Positions 1 to 7,580 of a DNA stretch of 64,000 nucleotides are shown piece after piece. The stretch is from NCBI GenBank assembly GCA_023473665.1, contig JAMCYM010000003.1, forward strand, positions 1 to 64,000, in the 5' to 3' direction. This stretch comes from Candidatus Marsarchaeota archaeon (GTDB lineage Archaea > Micrarchaeota > Micrarchaeia > Micrarchaeales > Micrarchaeaceae). The notes under the pieces are model-generated. The model saw only the letters and a list, made by a program, of their open reading frames with translations. It ran no database searches and was not told the origin of the DNA. Position 1 is the first letter of the stretch. Every line of letters starts with the position of its first letter. The position numbers and the translations under genes are program-made.

Positions 1-85
1 CAGAAAATCTGACTGCGTAGATCCGCAGTAACTCTGCCGTCAGAAGTAGATCGATAGAAAAAGTAATGGTTGTTGTGGCAATTCA

Positions 86-106
86 TCCCCCAACAAGATT
101 GGGGGA
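86..106. terminator. Hairpin downstream of eL42
   Basis: A perfect 8-bp inverted repeat (TCCCCCAA / TTGGGGGA) with a 5-nt loop lies 28 nt beyond the stop of the eL42 gene, which reads on the minus strand. The copy of AATTC on each side is a direct repeat. It could be a 3'-end structure, but no clear T-run follows on either strand, so a terminator role is only inferred. Confidence 0.35.
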
Positions 107-133
107 ATTCTTGCCTATGTTATTAAATCAATT

Positions 134-424
134 TCATATGTTGAATTCGAGCTTCTTCTTGGTGCGGGAGCCCAAAACCCTTTCGACAGTATAGCCGCAC
201 TTTTTGCACTCCAGAAGCACCTTCTGCCGCTTTGCCATCTTCTTTACTGTTGCTTGTCCTTTGACCTTGCCGTGGTAGCCCTTCAGCTTCCTGTCCCTGC
301 GGCGCTGGCCGATATTGAGCCCCGAGTTCGGCTTCTTTGAATAGATGGTCACTTTGTGAGGGGTATGGGTGTTGCATTTGGGGCAGTATGTTGTGATTTC
401 CTTTGGTATCTTCATTGTAACCAC
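134..424 (-). CDS. rpl44e: Large subunit ribosomal protein eL42 (L44e)
   Basis: This is a 96-residue basic zinc-ribbon protein of the archaeal and eukaryotic 50S/60S subunit, located near the E site in known structures. Two CxxC knuckles are visible (CPKC near residue 14 and CKKC near residue 73), with the family signatures RRRDRKLKGYHG and KKMAKRQKV between them. Length is normal. ATG at 424 or at 415 (MKIPKEI) could be the start; family members usually begin near the second. It lies 12 nt downstream of the GINS gene on the same strand, an arrangement that couples translation and replication genes in other archaea too. Confidence 0.95.
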   Translation of the reverse strand: MVTMKIPKEITTYCPKCNTHTPHKVTIYSKKPNSGLNIGQRRRDRKLKGYHGKVKGQATVKKMAKRQKVLLECKKCGYTVERVLGSRTKKKLEFNI

Positions 425-436
425 TGTTTAGTAGCA

Positions 437-922
437 TCATGATAGTTCGCAGAGCTTGTTCGACATGAGGTATGCCGCATCCTCCTCGTTGGAAACCTCC
501 ACTATGCTGGATTTGTTTATAGGCCCTATCTTGTTTCCTGATGGGAGGAAAATCTCAGGTATGTCTCTGAGTGCGTGTAATGATGGTTTGCTCATTTTTC
601 CAGCGCTTAAATTTTCGTTGCTGAAAAGTTTTTGCAGGGCATTGTAGAATTCGGCCTCTTCTGCGGGGGCCGGTTGCGGCTGCTGCTTGCCGTACGCAAC
701 ATACACCATTATTTTTTGCTTGCGGCGTTGGAATATGGCATCTACAATCCTTATGGTATTAGTTTTGATTGTTGTTGATTCTTCGTTGTTTGCTGTGTCC
801 AGTTCTGAAACAAACGCTTGCACGTCCGAATAGAAACTTTTGGGTATGAGTTGAAGTGTATTGGTTGCTTTCTCAGATTGGTAAATCTGCCAGATGTAAT
901 CATAACTTATATTCATAGTCAA
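437..922 (-). CDS. gins51: Archaeal GINS complex subunit (Gins51/Gins15 type)
   Basis: This 161-residue protein resembles the Gins51 subunit, part of the replicative helicase complex with MCM and GAN/RecJ. The N-terminal A domain shows the family pattern: IWQIYQSEKATNTLQLIP then SFYSDVQAFV. The C-terminal B domain is recognisable as LRDIPEIFLPSG, then KIGPINKSSIVEVSNEEDA, matching the usual 'DIPEFVG..YGPF..GDVV.LP' block. A proline/alanine-rich linker near residue 85 joins them. Domain order A-then-B indicates the Gins51 rather than Gins23 type. It is followed by eL42. The assignment rests on motif recognition; sequence identity is low. Confidence 0.78.
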   Translation of the reverse strand: MTMNISYDYIWQIYQSEKATNTLQLIPKSFYSDVQAFVSELDTANNEESTTIKTNTIRIVDAIFQRRKQKIMVYVAYGKQQPQPAPAEEAEFYNALQKLFSNENLSAGKMSKPSLHALRDIPEIFLPSGNKIGPINKSSIVEVSNEEDAAYLMSNKLCELS

Positions 923-1055
923 GTCAGCACCCCTATCTTCCTCTAATCATAAAACACAAACACTGCAACTATAATACTTGAATTTTGTTTTTTGTTAGGT
1001 ATATATATTATTAACAACGGCCGAATACCGGAATTGCAGGGTCCCTAAGCTTGGA

Positions 1056-1130
1056 TAGCGAGGAATGGATTTGAACCATTGATCTCCGGGTTATGAGCCC
1101 GGCGGGCACTCCAGACTACCCCACCTCGCT
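1056..1130 (-). tRNA. Initiator tRNA-Met (CAT)
   Basis: The minus strand folds into a full cloverleaf: a 7-bp acceptor stem AGCGAGG/CCTCGCT, D stem GGGT/GCCC, anticodon stem CCGGG/CCCGG around the loop CTCATAA, and a T arm with TTCAAAT. The three consecutive G-C pairs at the base of the anticodon loop and the A1-U72 first pair are hallmarks of the initiator rather than elongator tRNA. Discriminator base is A; CCA is not encoded. No intron is present. Confidence 0.96.
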
Positions 1131-1219
1131 TCGAAATCAACACAAGCCCCAATGACTGCAGGCATATTATCACGCCAAACTATTAAAATAGTGCATTCTT
1201 TGCGTGCAGGCGTGAATTG

Positions 1220-2131
1220 TTATCTGTACTTCTTTCCCTGCGCAAGCTTGTATGGTTCGGAGGCTGCCTCTGCACCCTTCTCTGTCTCCTGCTCATCATC
1301 AGCGCCGGCCAGCTTTTGGGCGCTTTCGGCGCTTATCTGCTCGTTCGCCTCCCTCACCAGCCGGTCGGCCTCTATCCTATCTATCCTAGTAAGCATGCCA
1401 TTGCATGTGCACCTGAATCTGGCCTCGTAGGCCGCATCGAAGGTGAAGATAAGCTTATTGTCGTCATAGCAGTTCTTGCAGATAAAGTAGTCATTGCAGT
1501 TGTCCTTGACAACATCGCCAGTCTGCGTCATGTTCTTGACATAGTCCAGGAACTGCCCTATCTTGTTCACGTTTATGTACCACGCAAAGGAAAGCCAGCC
1601 GTCGACGTTCTTGGAAATGTTGTAGTTGGTTATGCCGTAGCCTTGCATTATGTTGAGTATGCGCCTTACCGCGTTGATCTTCAAGCCAAGCTTGTCCGCA
1701 ATCTCCTCATCTGTCTTTGGGGAATTTAGGAGCTCAACTACCTCTATAGCCCGCTTGCTCACGTTCTTCCTGAGATAAGACGATACCATATCGTTGCTCC
1801 CCAGGCTGTTTATTATCACGCTTGCGGCTCTAGCGTACATCTCCGCAGAGTCTACAACGCCTGCCTTTGCCGGCCTTGGAGCCTGCTTTTGAGCTGCGGG
1901 CGCACGGCGGTTTGAAGCTGCAGTACCGTGCCTGCCCTTGATTGCATTACTCCCGTGCCTGGCCGTGCTTCTCCGATCGCGCTTCACGGCGCTTGCACCG
2001 GGGCGCATGCCTGTCGTGTGCAGGTGCGTACGCTTAGCAATGTTCGTCTTCTTGCTTTTGGCTGTGCTGCGCTTTTGCCGCGCTGCGGCTGCCCTGCGTT
2101 TCTTCGAAGCGTGAACTGCCTTTTTTGCCAT
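1220..2131 (-). CDS. tfe: Transcription initiation factor E alpha subunit (TFE) with long basic N-terminal extension
   Basis: This 303-residue protein contains the TFE-alpha core at roughly residues 95-245: a winged helix (ASVIINSLGSNDMVSSYLRK ... TDEEIADKLGLKINAVRRIL), followed by a zinc ribbon with C-x2-C (CKNC near 217) and CTC (near 241). TFE assists promoter opening with TBP and TFB. The first ~90 residues are Lys/Arg/Ala-rich and of low complexity, absent from typical ~170-180-residue archaeal TFE, and may bind DNA or RNA nonspecifically. The C-terminal tail is acidic. It is divergent from eL15, with an intervening region of about 290 nt. Confidence 0.9.
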   Translation of the reverse strand: MAKKAVHASKKRRAAAARQKRSTAKSKKTNIAKRTHLHTTGMRPGASAVKRDRRSTARHGSNAIKGRHGTAASNRRAPAAQKQAPRPAKAGVVDSAEMYARAASVIINSLGSNDMVSSYLRKNVSKRAIEVVELLNSPKTDEEIADKLGLKINAVRRILNIMQGYGITNYNISKNVDGWLSFAWYINVNKIGQFLDYVKNMTQTGDVVKDNCNDYFICKNCYDDNKLIFTFDAAYEARFRCTCNGMLTRIDRIEADRLVREANEQISAESAQKLAGADDEQETEKGAEAASEPYKLAQGKKYR

Positions 2132-2425
2132 AAAATGCGCCTTAGCGTAGGTTCCTGTTATGCATCTAGTATTTTGTCTTTTCTAGTATTTAATGGTTGC
2201 TATGATGGCTTTCGTAAATTCTGCTTGTGCTCCAAGAACCACTGGTTAGGATATTGCAGCGCAGGAAATATTTATGCATTGCGCTTGCCATGTCGTCGCA
2301 CTAACGCTCTTCGCTGGTTATCGATTGAAGCGAGACCGTATCACAGCACATGATATAAATACCTTTACATGCAGAATCCTCTACTGCAAGCCTGACGCTT
2401 ATTTTGCAAGTTTGCGAGGGAGATT
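2132..2425. promoter_or_regulatory. Divergent promoter region between TFE and eL15
   Basis: Two plus-strand TATA-like boxes are visible: GAAATATTTATGC near 2266-2278 and GATATAAATACC at 2352-2363. The second fits transcription of eL15 with a leader of about 45 nt. The first would fire about 60 nt earlier and could drive a small transcript across 2290-2350. On the minus strand, ATTAAATAC near 2186-2194 suits TFE. No tRNA or convincing small ORF was seen here. Confidence 0.5.
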
Positions 2426-2938
2426 ATGGGCTTTTACAAAGAATCAAAGAAGGCGTTCGCAACCGAATACAAGGAACGCTCCCAGACCTATAGGGACAGG
2501 CTTGCCGCATGGGGCAAGGAGTCTGCCGTGTCAATGGCGATCCGGCCGACTAACCTAGCAAGGGCAAGGGAGCTCGGCTACAAGGCCAAGCAGGGCGTGC
2601 ACATAGCTAGGGTATCTATCCGCAAAGGCAGGCGCATGCGCCCTGCAGTAGGCGGTGGCAGGAAACCGTCGAAGAGCGGACGCTTCTTCTCCAGGACGAA
2701 GTCCCTGCAAACGATCGCGGAAGAGCGCGCCGCTGTCAGATTCGCGAACATGGAGGTCCTAAATTCATATTTTGTCGGTGAAACGGGCGAAAGGCGCTTC
2801 TACGAGGTGATATTGCTCGACAGGGCAAGCCAGGTCGTCATGGCCGACCCCTTCTACAGTTCTGTCGTCTCAAGAAGGTGCAGGGCCCAGCGCGGCCTTA
2901 CCCGCTCCGGCAGGAAATCCCGCGGCCCGCCGCGCTGA
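2426..2938 (+). CDS. rpl15e: Large subunit ribosomal protein eL15
   Basis: This 170-residue basic protein carries eL15 hallmarks: MGFYKESKKAF at the N terminus, then SQTYRDRLAAWGKE, IRPTNLARARELGYKAKQG, the RKGRRMRPAVGGGRKP block, and a C terminus ending RGLTRSGRKSRGPPR-like. eL15 binds 23S rRNA in archaeal and eukaryotic ribosomes. Length is slightly short of the usual ~195 residues. A good TATA box lies 65 nt upstream. The downstream Pcc1 gene begins about 11 nt after the stop, indicating cotranscription. Confidence 0.94.
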   Translation: MGFYKESKKAFATEYKERSQTYRDRLAAWGKESAVSMAIRPTNLARARELGYKAKQGVHIARVSIRKGRRMRPAVGGGRKPSKSGRFFSRTKSLQTIAEERAAVRFANMEVLNSYFVGETGERRFYEVILLDRASQVVMADPFYSSVVSRRCRAQRGLTRSGRKSRGPPR

Positions 2939-2949
2939 CCGTGTTTCCC

Positions 2950-3258
2950 ATGGCTAGCGCAAACTCCTACAAGGCAACGATAACAATAGCCAAGCGCCTG
3001 CCAATCGAATACAAAGGCGTTATCGGCGGTTACAAGGCATACAGGCGCAGCAGCATCTCTACGAAAGAGGACAAAGCCTCGATCTCAATAAGCATAGCAG
3101 CTGACGATGCAACCGCGTTGCGCGCGTCATTGAACTCGATAATGCGCGACATACGCATAATAGAAAGCACCGGAAGGCTTGCTAGGCGGCATCAGACGGA
3201 CGGCAGCGCTGCCAAGCGTCGGCAGGCGAGGCGCCGACGTTCATCCAGCCTAATATAG
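2950..3258 (+). CDS. pcc1: KEOPS complex subunit Pcc1
   Basis: This ~102-residue protein matches the small dimerisation subunit of KEOPS, which makes the tRNA t6A modification with Kae1, Bud32 and Cgi121. The recognisable signature is the long helix DATALRASLNSIMRDIRIIE near residues 56-75, following beta strands with alternating hydrophobics. The C-terminal ~25 residues are Arg-rich and unlike the usual family end. Start is taken as ATG 2950; GTG 2941 in frame is an alternative. It follows eL15 by 11 nt, probably one transcript. Confidence 0.72.
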   Translation: MASANSYKATITIAKRLPIEYKGVIGGYKAYRRSSISTKEDKASISISIAADDATALRASLNSIMRDIRIIESTGRLARRHQTDGSAAKRRQARRRRSSSLI

Positions 3259-3302
3259 CGCCATCCATGTGTCTACCGGTACTTCGTCGCATAATGAAAA
3301 AT

Positions 3303-3312
3303 CTATAAATAT
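3303..3312 (+). promoter_or_regulatory. TATA box for the S10-type ribosomal cluster
   Basis: CTATAAATAT is a strong archaeal TATA element, preceded by an A-rich BRE-like stretch (GAAAAAT). It lies about 100 nt before the uL3 start and is the only clear promoter between Pcc1 and uL3, so it probably drives uL3 through uS3. Confidence 0.6.
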
Positions 3313-3409
3313 GTGCGCCCATCAATATGCTTGGCTCTAGGACGCACGACGTGTCATCTTTTTCACTTCGGTGCACTTTCAATTAGAGCATTGCAGCACA
3401 GTGGTTCGA

Positions 3410-4369
3410 ATGGCAGGATCGCTACAATACTGGCCCAGGCGGCGTGCGCGGCACAGGCTTCCACGCATCAGGAACTCGCCAATACTGACTGAGCCGGCGC
3501 TTTCCGGAATAATCGCGTACAAGGCCGGAATGGTGAGCCTTGGAGTTGTCGACGATTCCAACTCGCCCACCAAGGGCATGGAGGTAATGCGCGCCGGTAC
3601 TGTGCTCGAAATTCCAAAGATGGAAGTTTACGGCATAAGGCTCTACAAGCGCGATGCAAACTCAGGCTACAGGGGCGCTGCCACAGAAGTATTGCACAGG
3701 CAGGCCTCAGAGAGGTTAGGCATCAAAAAGGTAAAGGCCGATGAAACAAAGCTCGCAGACCTGAAGGCGAAGGCCGGCGAATACGGCGACGCCACAGCGC
3801 TCGTGGCCGCGTATCCGAAGGGCATGAGCGTAGGCCAGCACCACACTACCAGGTTCGAGAGCGCTGTCGGAGGAAAGAGCGTCGAGGAAAAGCTTGACAC
3901 GCTATCGAAGCTTCTTGGCAAGGAGCTCAAAGCGTCAGACGTGTTCAAGCCTGGCGAATACATAGATACGATTTCCATAACAAAGGGCAAGGGCTGGCAG
4001 GGTGCGATAAAGCGCTTCGGCGCCTCGCGGCAGTTCCACAAGGCAACGCAGAAGATAAGGCACGTCGGGCCCATCGGGGCGTTCACTCCAGGGAAGGTGC
4101 TCTACAGCGTGCCACGGGCCGGACAGATGGGATTCAACTACCGCACGGAGCAGGGCAAGCGCATACTTAAGATAGGCCAAAAGGAGAGCGCGCACGAAAT
4201 AAACCCCAAGTCGGGGTTTGCAAACTACGGCCAGGTAAGGAACGATTACGTGCTCATAGAAGGCTCTGTGCCAGGCGCTGCCAAGAGGCTCGTCAGGATA
4301 AGGAAATCCATAAGCGGGCAGGGCGCCAAGGGCGCGAATGAGCCCAAACTCACATTCATAACGGGCTGA
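3410..4369 (+). CDS. rpl3: Large subunit ribosomal protein uL3
   Basis: This ~319-residue protein is uL3, which reaches the peptidyl-transferase centre. N-terminal GSLQYWPRRRA matches the archaeal/eukaryotic 'GS..(Y/F).PRKRA' block. Later, KGKGWQGAIKRFG and GQMGFNYRTEQ are family signatures, with AFTPGKVLYSVPRAG between them. The start is uncertain: ATG 3410 leaves little sequence before GSLQYWPRR, GTG 3401 adds three residues, and ATG 3371 adds an unfamiliar 13-residue leader. It heads the ribosomal cluster, with uL4 following after 5 nt. Confidence 0.93.
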   Translation: MAGSLQYWPRRRARHRLPRIRNSPILTEPALSGIIAYKAGMVSLGVVDDSNSPTKGMEVMRAGTVLEIPKMEVYGIRLYKRDANSGYRGAATEVLHRQASERLGIKKVKADETKLADLKAKAGEYGDATALVAAYPKGMSVGQHHTTRFESAVGGKSVEEKLDTLSKLLGKELKASDVFKPGEYIDTISITKGKGWQGAIKRFGASRQFHKATQKIRHVGPIGAFTPGKVLYSVPRAGQMGFNYRTEQGKRILKIGQKESAHEINPKSGFANYGQVRNDYVLIEGSVPGAAKRLVRIRKSISGQGAKGANEPKLTFITG

Positions 4370-4374
4370 ATTAG

Positions 4375-5169
4375 ATGGCAACCACCAACTTGTACTCTCC
4401 GGACGGCAGGCAGGCCGGCAAGGTGGAGCTGCCGCAGATCTTCAGCGGTGAGGTAAAGCCCTGGCTGATAAGCAGGGCCGCCGTCGCCGAGCAGTCAAGG
4501 CGAATGCAGCCGCAGGGCCATTTCGTCCTGGCAGGCATGCAGACTACGGCAGCATACTACGGCGCCATGATGTCATGGCGCTCCGGCAGGCACGTCGGCA
4601 AGGCGATACGGCCCCGAGAGAAGCTCGGAGGCGGAGCCCTTGGCAAGATAAGGCGTATACCCTCGTCCGTCAAAGGCAAGCGCGCGCACCCGCATCTTGT
4701 CGAGAAGGGCATACACGAGAGCATAAACGACGGCGAATACAGAAGCGCGGTCACCAGCGCCGTAGCAGCTACCGCAAGCAACGAGAGCATGCCGCCAGGC
4801 CTATCGGTCAGCCTTCCTGTAGTGGTATCAAATGGCATTGAATCGGTAACCAAAACTAAGGCCGTGCTCGCGCTTCTCAAGGGCATTGGTGTGCTCGAAT
4901 ATGTGCTTTCAGGCAGTTCAAAGGTGAGGAAGGGAGTAAGGCGCTCGTCAGTCCAAAAGCCGAAGGCGCGCAGGGTGCTCGTCGTGGTCAATGCCGACAA
5001 AGGCATAGCCAGGGCCGCGCGCAACATACCCGGCGTGGAGGTGAGCACCGTCGACCAGCTCAGCATAGAGAAGCTCGCGCCAGGCGGCGCGCACCATGTG
5101 CTGGCGATATGGAGCGAAGATGCCGTAAAGGGCGTGACAGAAGCGATAAGCAAGCTAAGCTTGAGGTGA
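4375..5169 (+). CDS. rpl4: Large subunit ribosomal protein uL4
   Basis: This 264-residue protein is archaeal-type uL4, which lines the exit tunnel. Visible signatures are LPQIFSGEVKPWLISRAAV at the N terminus, then SWRSGRHVGKAIRPREKLGGGALGKIRRIPSSVKGKRAHPHLVEK, the tunnel loop and its flanks, and a C-terminal VEVSTVDQLSIEKLAPGGAH block. Length is normal for archaea. It starts 5 nt after uL3 and ends 4 nt before uL23; a GGTGA motif at its 3' end probably serves as the ribosome-binding site of uL23. Confidence 0.95.
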   Translation: MATTNLYSPDGRQAGKVELPQIFSGEVKPWLISRAAVAEQSRRMQPQGHFVLAGMQTTAAYYGAMMSWRSGRHVGKAIRPREKLGGGALGKIRRIPSSVKGKRAHPHLVEKGIHESINDGEYRSAVTSAVAATASNESMPPGLSVSLPVVVSNGIESVTKTKAVLALLKGIGVLEYVLSGSSKVRKGVRRSSVQKPKARRVLVVVNADKGIARAARNIPGVEVSTVDQLSIEKLAPGGAHHVLAIWSEDAVKGVTEAISKLSLR

Positions 5170-5173
5170 ATGC

Positions 5174-5425
5174 ATGTCGGTGCTCAGATATCCGCTCGCG
5201 ACAGAAAAGTCGATCAACGCGGTCTCACGTGGCAACGTCATAGTCTACATTGTGGACACGCGCTCGACGAAGAGCGAGATAAGCAAGGAGTTCGAACGGA
5301 TGTTCAACGTGAAGGTGGAGAGCGTGCGCATAGCCAACTTACCAACCAACTCGAAGAAGGCGTTCATAAAGCTGGCGAAGGGCTTCAACGCCAGCGACAT
5401 CGCCATGAAGCTGAAATTGGTGTGA
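5174..5425 (+). CDS. rpl23: Large subunit ribosomal protein uL23
   Basis: This 83-residue protein is uL23, located at the tunnel exit where SRP docks. It has the family pattern YPLATEKSINAVSRGN at the start and EFERMFNVKVESVRIANLPT followed by K-rich KKAFIKLA. Length matches archaeal members. An AGGTGA motif 7 nt upstream of ATG 5174 serves as ribosome-binding site. uL2 follows after 3 nt. Confidence 0.93.
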   Translation: MSVLRYPLATEKSINAVSRGNVIVYIVDTRSTKSEISKEFERMFNVKVESVRIANLPTNSKKAFIKLAKGFNASDIAMKLKLV

Positions 5426-5428
5426 TGC

Positions 5429-6139
5429 ATGGGAAAGAAACTCAGGCAGCAAAGAAGGGGCAAGGGCAGCAACCTGTACACTAAGCTGCCGGGCACGTTC
5501 AATACGAGCGTCAGCTACGCCAAGGAGCCGTCGTTCACCGGCTACGCAGAGGTGATGGGGCTGAAGAACGATACGGGCCACACATCGCCAGTCATGGAGG
5601 TAGCATACGACGACTTCAGCAGGGGCTTCATGCTTGCGCCAGAGGGAATAGCCATCGGCGCCAAGATACACTTCGGTTCCGGCAGCTACAGCATTGGCAG
5701 CGTCATGAGGCTTGCCGACATACCTGAGGGCATACCTATATTCAACATAGAGTCCGTGCCCGGCGACGGCGGCAAGTACGTCAAGGCGGCAGGCGCGTAC
5801 GCCTACATAACGTCCCGCACGGGCAATACCGTAACGGTGCTCATGCCTTCTAAGGCAATGGTCACCATGGATTCGGCGTGCAGGGCGCAGCTCGGCGTAG
5901 TTGCGGGCGGGGGCATGAGCGACCAGCCGTTGGTAAAGGCTGGCAAGAACCACTACATCATGCACGCGATCAACAGGACCTGGCCAAGGAACCGCGGCGT
6001 GAAGATGAATCCTGTGGACCACCCGTTCGGTGGGAAGCAGCACCATAAGGGCAAGAGCAGCATGACCTCGAGGAACGCTCCGCCCGGAAGGAAGGTCGGG
6101 CACATAGCCGCAAGGCGCACTGGCAGAAGGAAAAGGTAA
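5429..6139 (+). CDS. rpl2: Large subunit ribosomal protein uL2
   Basis: This 236-residue protein is uL2, essential for subunit association and peptidyl transfer. The C-terminal catalytic-centre region is plain: WPRNRGVKMNPVDHPFGGK with the conserved histidine, ahead of the GRKVGHIAARRTGRRK tail. The N terminus GKKLRQQRRGKGS is typical of archaea. Length is normal. It is cotranscribed with uL23 upstream; a 41-nt gap with a possible internal AT-rich element precedes the next small gene. Confidence 0.95.
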   Translation: MGKKLRQQRRGKGSNLYTKLPGTFNTSVSYAKEPSFTGYAEVMGLKNDTGHTSPVMEVAYDDFSRGFMLAPEGIAIGAKIHFGSGSYSIGSVMRLADIPEGIPIFNIESVPGDGGKYVKAAGAYAYITSRTGNTVTVLMPSKAMVTMDSACRAQLGVVAGGGMSDQPLVKAGKNHYIMHAINRTWPRNRGVKMNPVDHPFGGKQHHKGKSSMTSRNAPPGRKVGHIAARRTGRRKR

Positions 6140-6180
6140 GGAATAAATACCGATACAACGATAATTTAGACGGTGTTATC

Positions 6181-6399
6181 ATGGCAGAGAGAATATCAGG
6201 CACGGCTGTTAAGAGAGAGCCAGGCTACCTATACTATCTTGGCAAGGACGGCTACGTGTGGCGCACGCCTATGAGGGGCAAGAAGGGAAGCAAGGAGAAG
6301 GTCTCGCAGGAGAAGGTTTCGCGCGAGGATGGCTACCTGTACTTCATAGACTCGAGCGGCTACGTGTCGAGGGCCAAGCAGGCCCGAGGCAGGAAGTAA
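6181..6399 (+). CDS. Small basic protein with two GYLYYL-x-GYV repeats, inside the ribosomal cluster
   Basis: This 72-residue protein has two copies of a short motif: GYLYYLGKDGYVWR (residues 18-31) and GYLYFIDSSGYVSR (residues 51-64), separated by a Lys-rich linker. Each may form a beta hairpin. pI is high, as for ribosome-associated proteins. I do not recognise it as a named ribosomal protein. It lies between uL2 and uS19, where most archaea have nothing, on the same strand with short spacing, so cotranscription and a ribosome-related role are inferred. Real coding status is supported by the repeat symmetry and context. Confidence 0.75.
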   Translation: MAERISGTAVKREPGYLYYLGKDGYVWRTPMRGKKGSKEKVSQEKVSREDGYLYFIDSSGYVSRAKQARGRK

Positions 6400-6408
6400 G
6401 TGTAAAAC

Positions 6409-6795
6409 ATGGCTGAAAGGATTGCGTTCAAGGGCCGGCTTCCGAATGCTTTGGCAGCGATGAGCATAAGCGAATACAAAGGGCTCGTCAAGTCGAGGCA
6501 GAGGCGCTGGCTCTCACGCAACTCCATTCAGTACAAAAAGCTGTCCGAGAGGATAGAGAGCAGGAAGGCTCAGGGCAAGCCCGTCAGGACGCACATGAGG
6601 GAAGCCCTTATTCTGCCTTCATGGGTCGGCATGGAGTTTGATGTTCATAACGGCAAGGAGTTCGTGCGGGTGGGCATAACGCCCAACATGCTTGGGCACA
6701 GGCTTGGCGAGTTCTCGCCCACGACCAAGCGCGTGCAGCACTCTGCTCCTGGAATAAAGGCTACGCGCGGCAGCAAGTTCCTTGACAAGAAGTGA
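6409..6795 (+). CDS. rps19: Small subunit ribosomal protein uS19
   Basis: This 128-residue archaeal-type uS19 sits in the 30S head with uS13. Signatures are RTHMREALILPSWVGMEFDVHNGKEFVRV and MLGHRLGEFSPTTKRVQHSAPGIKATRGS. The archaeal N-terminal extension with the SRQRRWLSRN block is present. It begins 9 nt after the small repeat protein and is followed by uL22 after 9 nt, so both are in the same operon. Confidence 0.95.
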   Translation: MAERIAFKGRLPNALAAMSISEYKGLVKSRQRRWLSRNSIQYKKLSERIESRKAQGKPVRTHMREALILPSWVGMEFDVHNGKEFVRVGITPNMLGHRLGEFSPTTKRVQHSAPGIKATRGSKFLDKK

Positions 6796-6804
6796 GGCGT
6801 TTTA

Positions 6805-7572
6805 GTGAAGTATTCGTTCAATGCAAAGGGAGAAAGGCTCGTATTCGCTGGAGCCAAGGACCTCAACGCCAGCCACAAGGATCTGGCGGCGGTGTGCGAC
6901 TCGATACGCTACAAACCGACAGAAAGCGCGATGGCGATACTGGACGGCGTGGTGGATGCAGGAGCCCCGATAGAGTTCAAGAGAAACAACAAGGGAATGG
7001 GCTCTAGGCACGAGCTGCACGGCCGCAAGGGCAGGTACCCAAAAAAGTGCGCGGCAATGGTCAGGAAGGTGCTCGCCAATGCCATGGCTGTCGCAAGGTC
7101 GAAGGGCTATGACGATACGGGCATGTTCGTTGTGCACGCATCGGCCAACAAGACACAGATAGTCAGACGCTCGCCTTCAAAAGGCATGCTCTACCACTCT
7201 GACAGCTATGGCTACCCGTCGATAAGGCACAGCGACATAGAGCTGTCAAAGGTGGAGATAGGGCTTGCCGTGCCAGAGGACGTTAAGCTCGGCAGGCAGA
7301 CGATGCTCATGCTTAAGAAGTTCAGCTCCATGTCTGCAAAGAAGAATGCGCAGGCGAAGGGAGCGCCGCAGAAGCCGAAGGCGCAGGTCAAGGCGAAGGC
7401 GCCAAACGCCAAAACAACATTGAAAACAGGCATAGGGCTGGCCAAGGTGCAATCAGAAGCAGGCAGCAAGCCAGCCACGCAAGAAACACCGAAGGAGAGC
7501 AAGCCCTCAGACGAGCCGCCGCGTTCTGCACCTCAAAACCAGGCTGAGGACAAGTCTGCAAGCAAGAATTAG
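6805..7572 (+). CDS. rpl22: Large subunit ribosomal protein uL22 with Ala/Lys-rich C-terminal extension
   Basis: This 255-residue protein begins with GTG. The uL22 core spans about residues 1-155, with family signatures in ASHKDLAAVCDSIR, AMAILDGVVDAGAPIEFKRNNKGMGSRHE, YPKKCAAMVRKVL and the glycine-rich SYGYPSIRHSDIELSKVEI end. uL22 lines the exit tunnel. The last ~90 residues are Ala/Lys/Pro/Glu-rich and of low complexity (APQKPKAQVKAKAPNAK), extending well past the typical ~155-residue archaeal length. It is followed by uS3 after 8 nt. Confidence 0.92.
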   Translation: MKYSFNAKGERLVFAGAKDLNASHKDLAAVCDSIRYKPTESAMAILDGVVDAGAPIEFKRNNKGMGSRHELHGRKGRYPKKCAAMVRKVLANAMAVARSKGYDDTGMFVVHASANKTQIVRRSPSKGMLYHSDSYGYPSIRHSDIELSKVEIGLAVPEDVKLGRQTMLMLKKFSSMSAKKNAQAKGAPQKPKAQVKAKAPNAKTTLKTGIGLAKVQSEAGSKPATQETPKESKPSDEPPRSAPQNQAEDKSASKN

Positions 7573-7580
7573 GTGAATAG

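Noticed and set aside
2274-2558. 94-codon frame starting near the first TATA before eL15
   Set aside because: It runs into eL15 in another frame and has no similarity; a short noncoding transcript is more likely if anything.
4557-5153. Long open frame antisense to uL4
   Set aside because: It mirrors the codon bias of uL4, is Ser/Thr/Leu-rich without domain features, and has no promoter of its own.
5339-6103. 254-codon frame antisense to uL2
   Set aside because: Arg/His/Val-rich with no recognisable fold; uL2 is unmistakable on the other strand.
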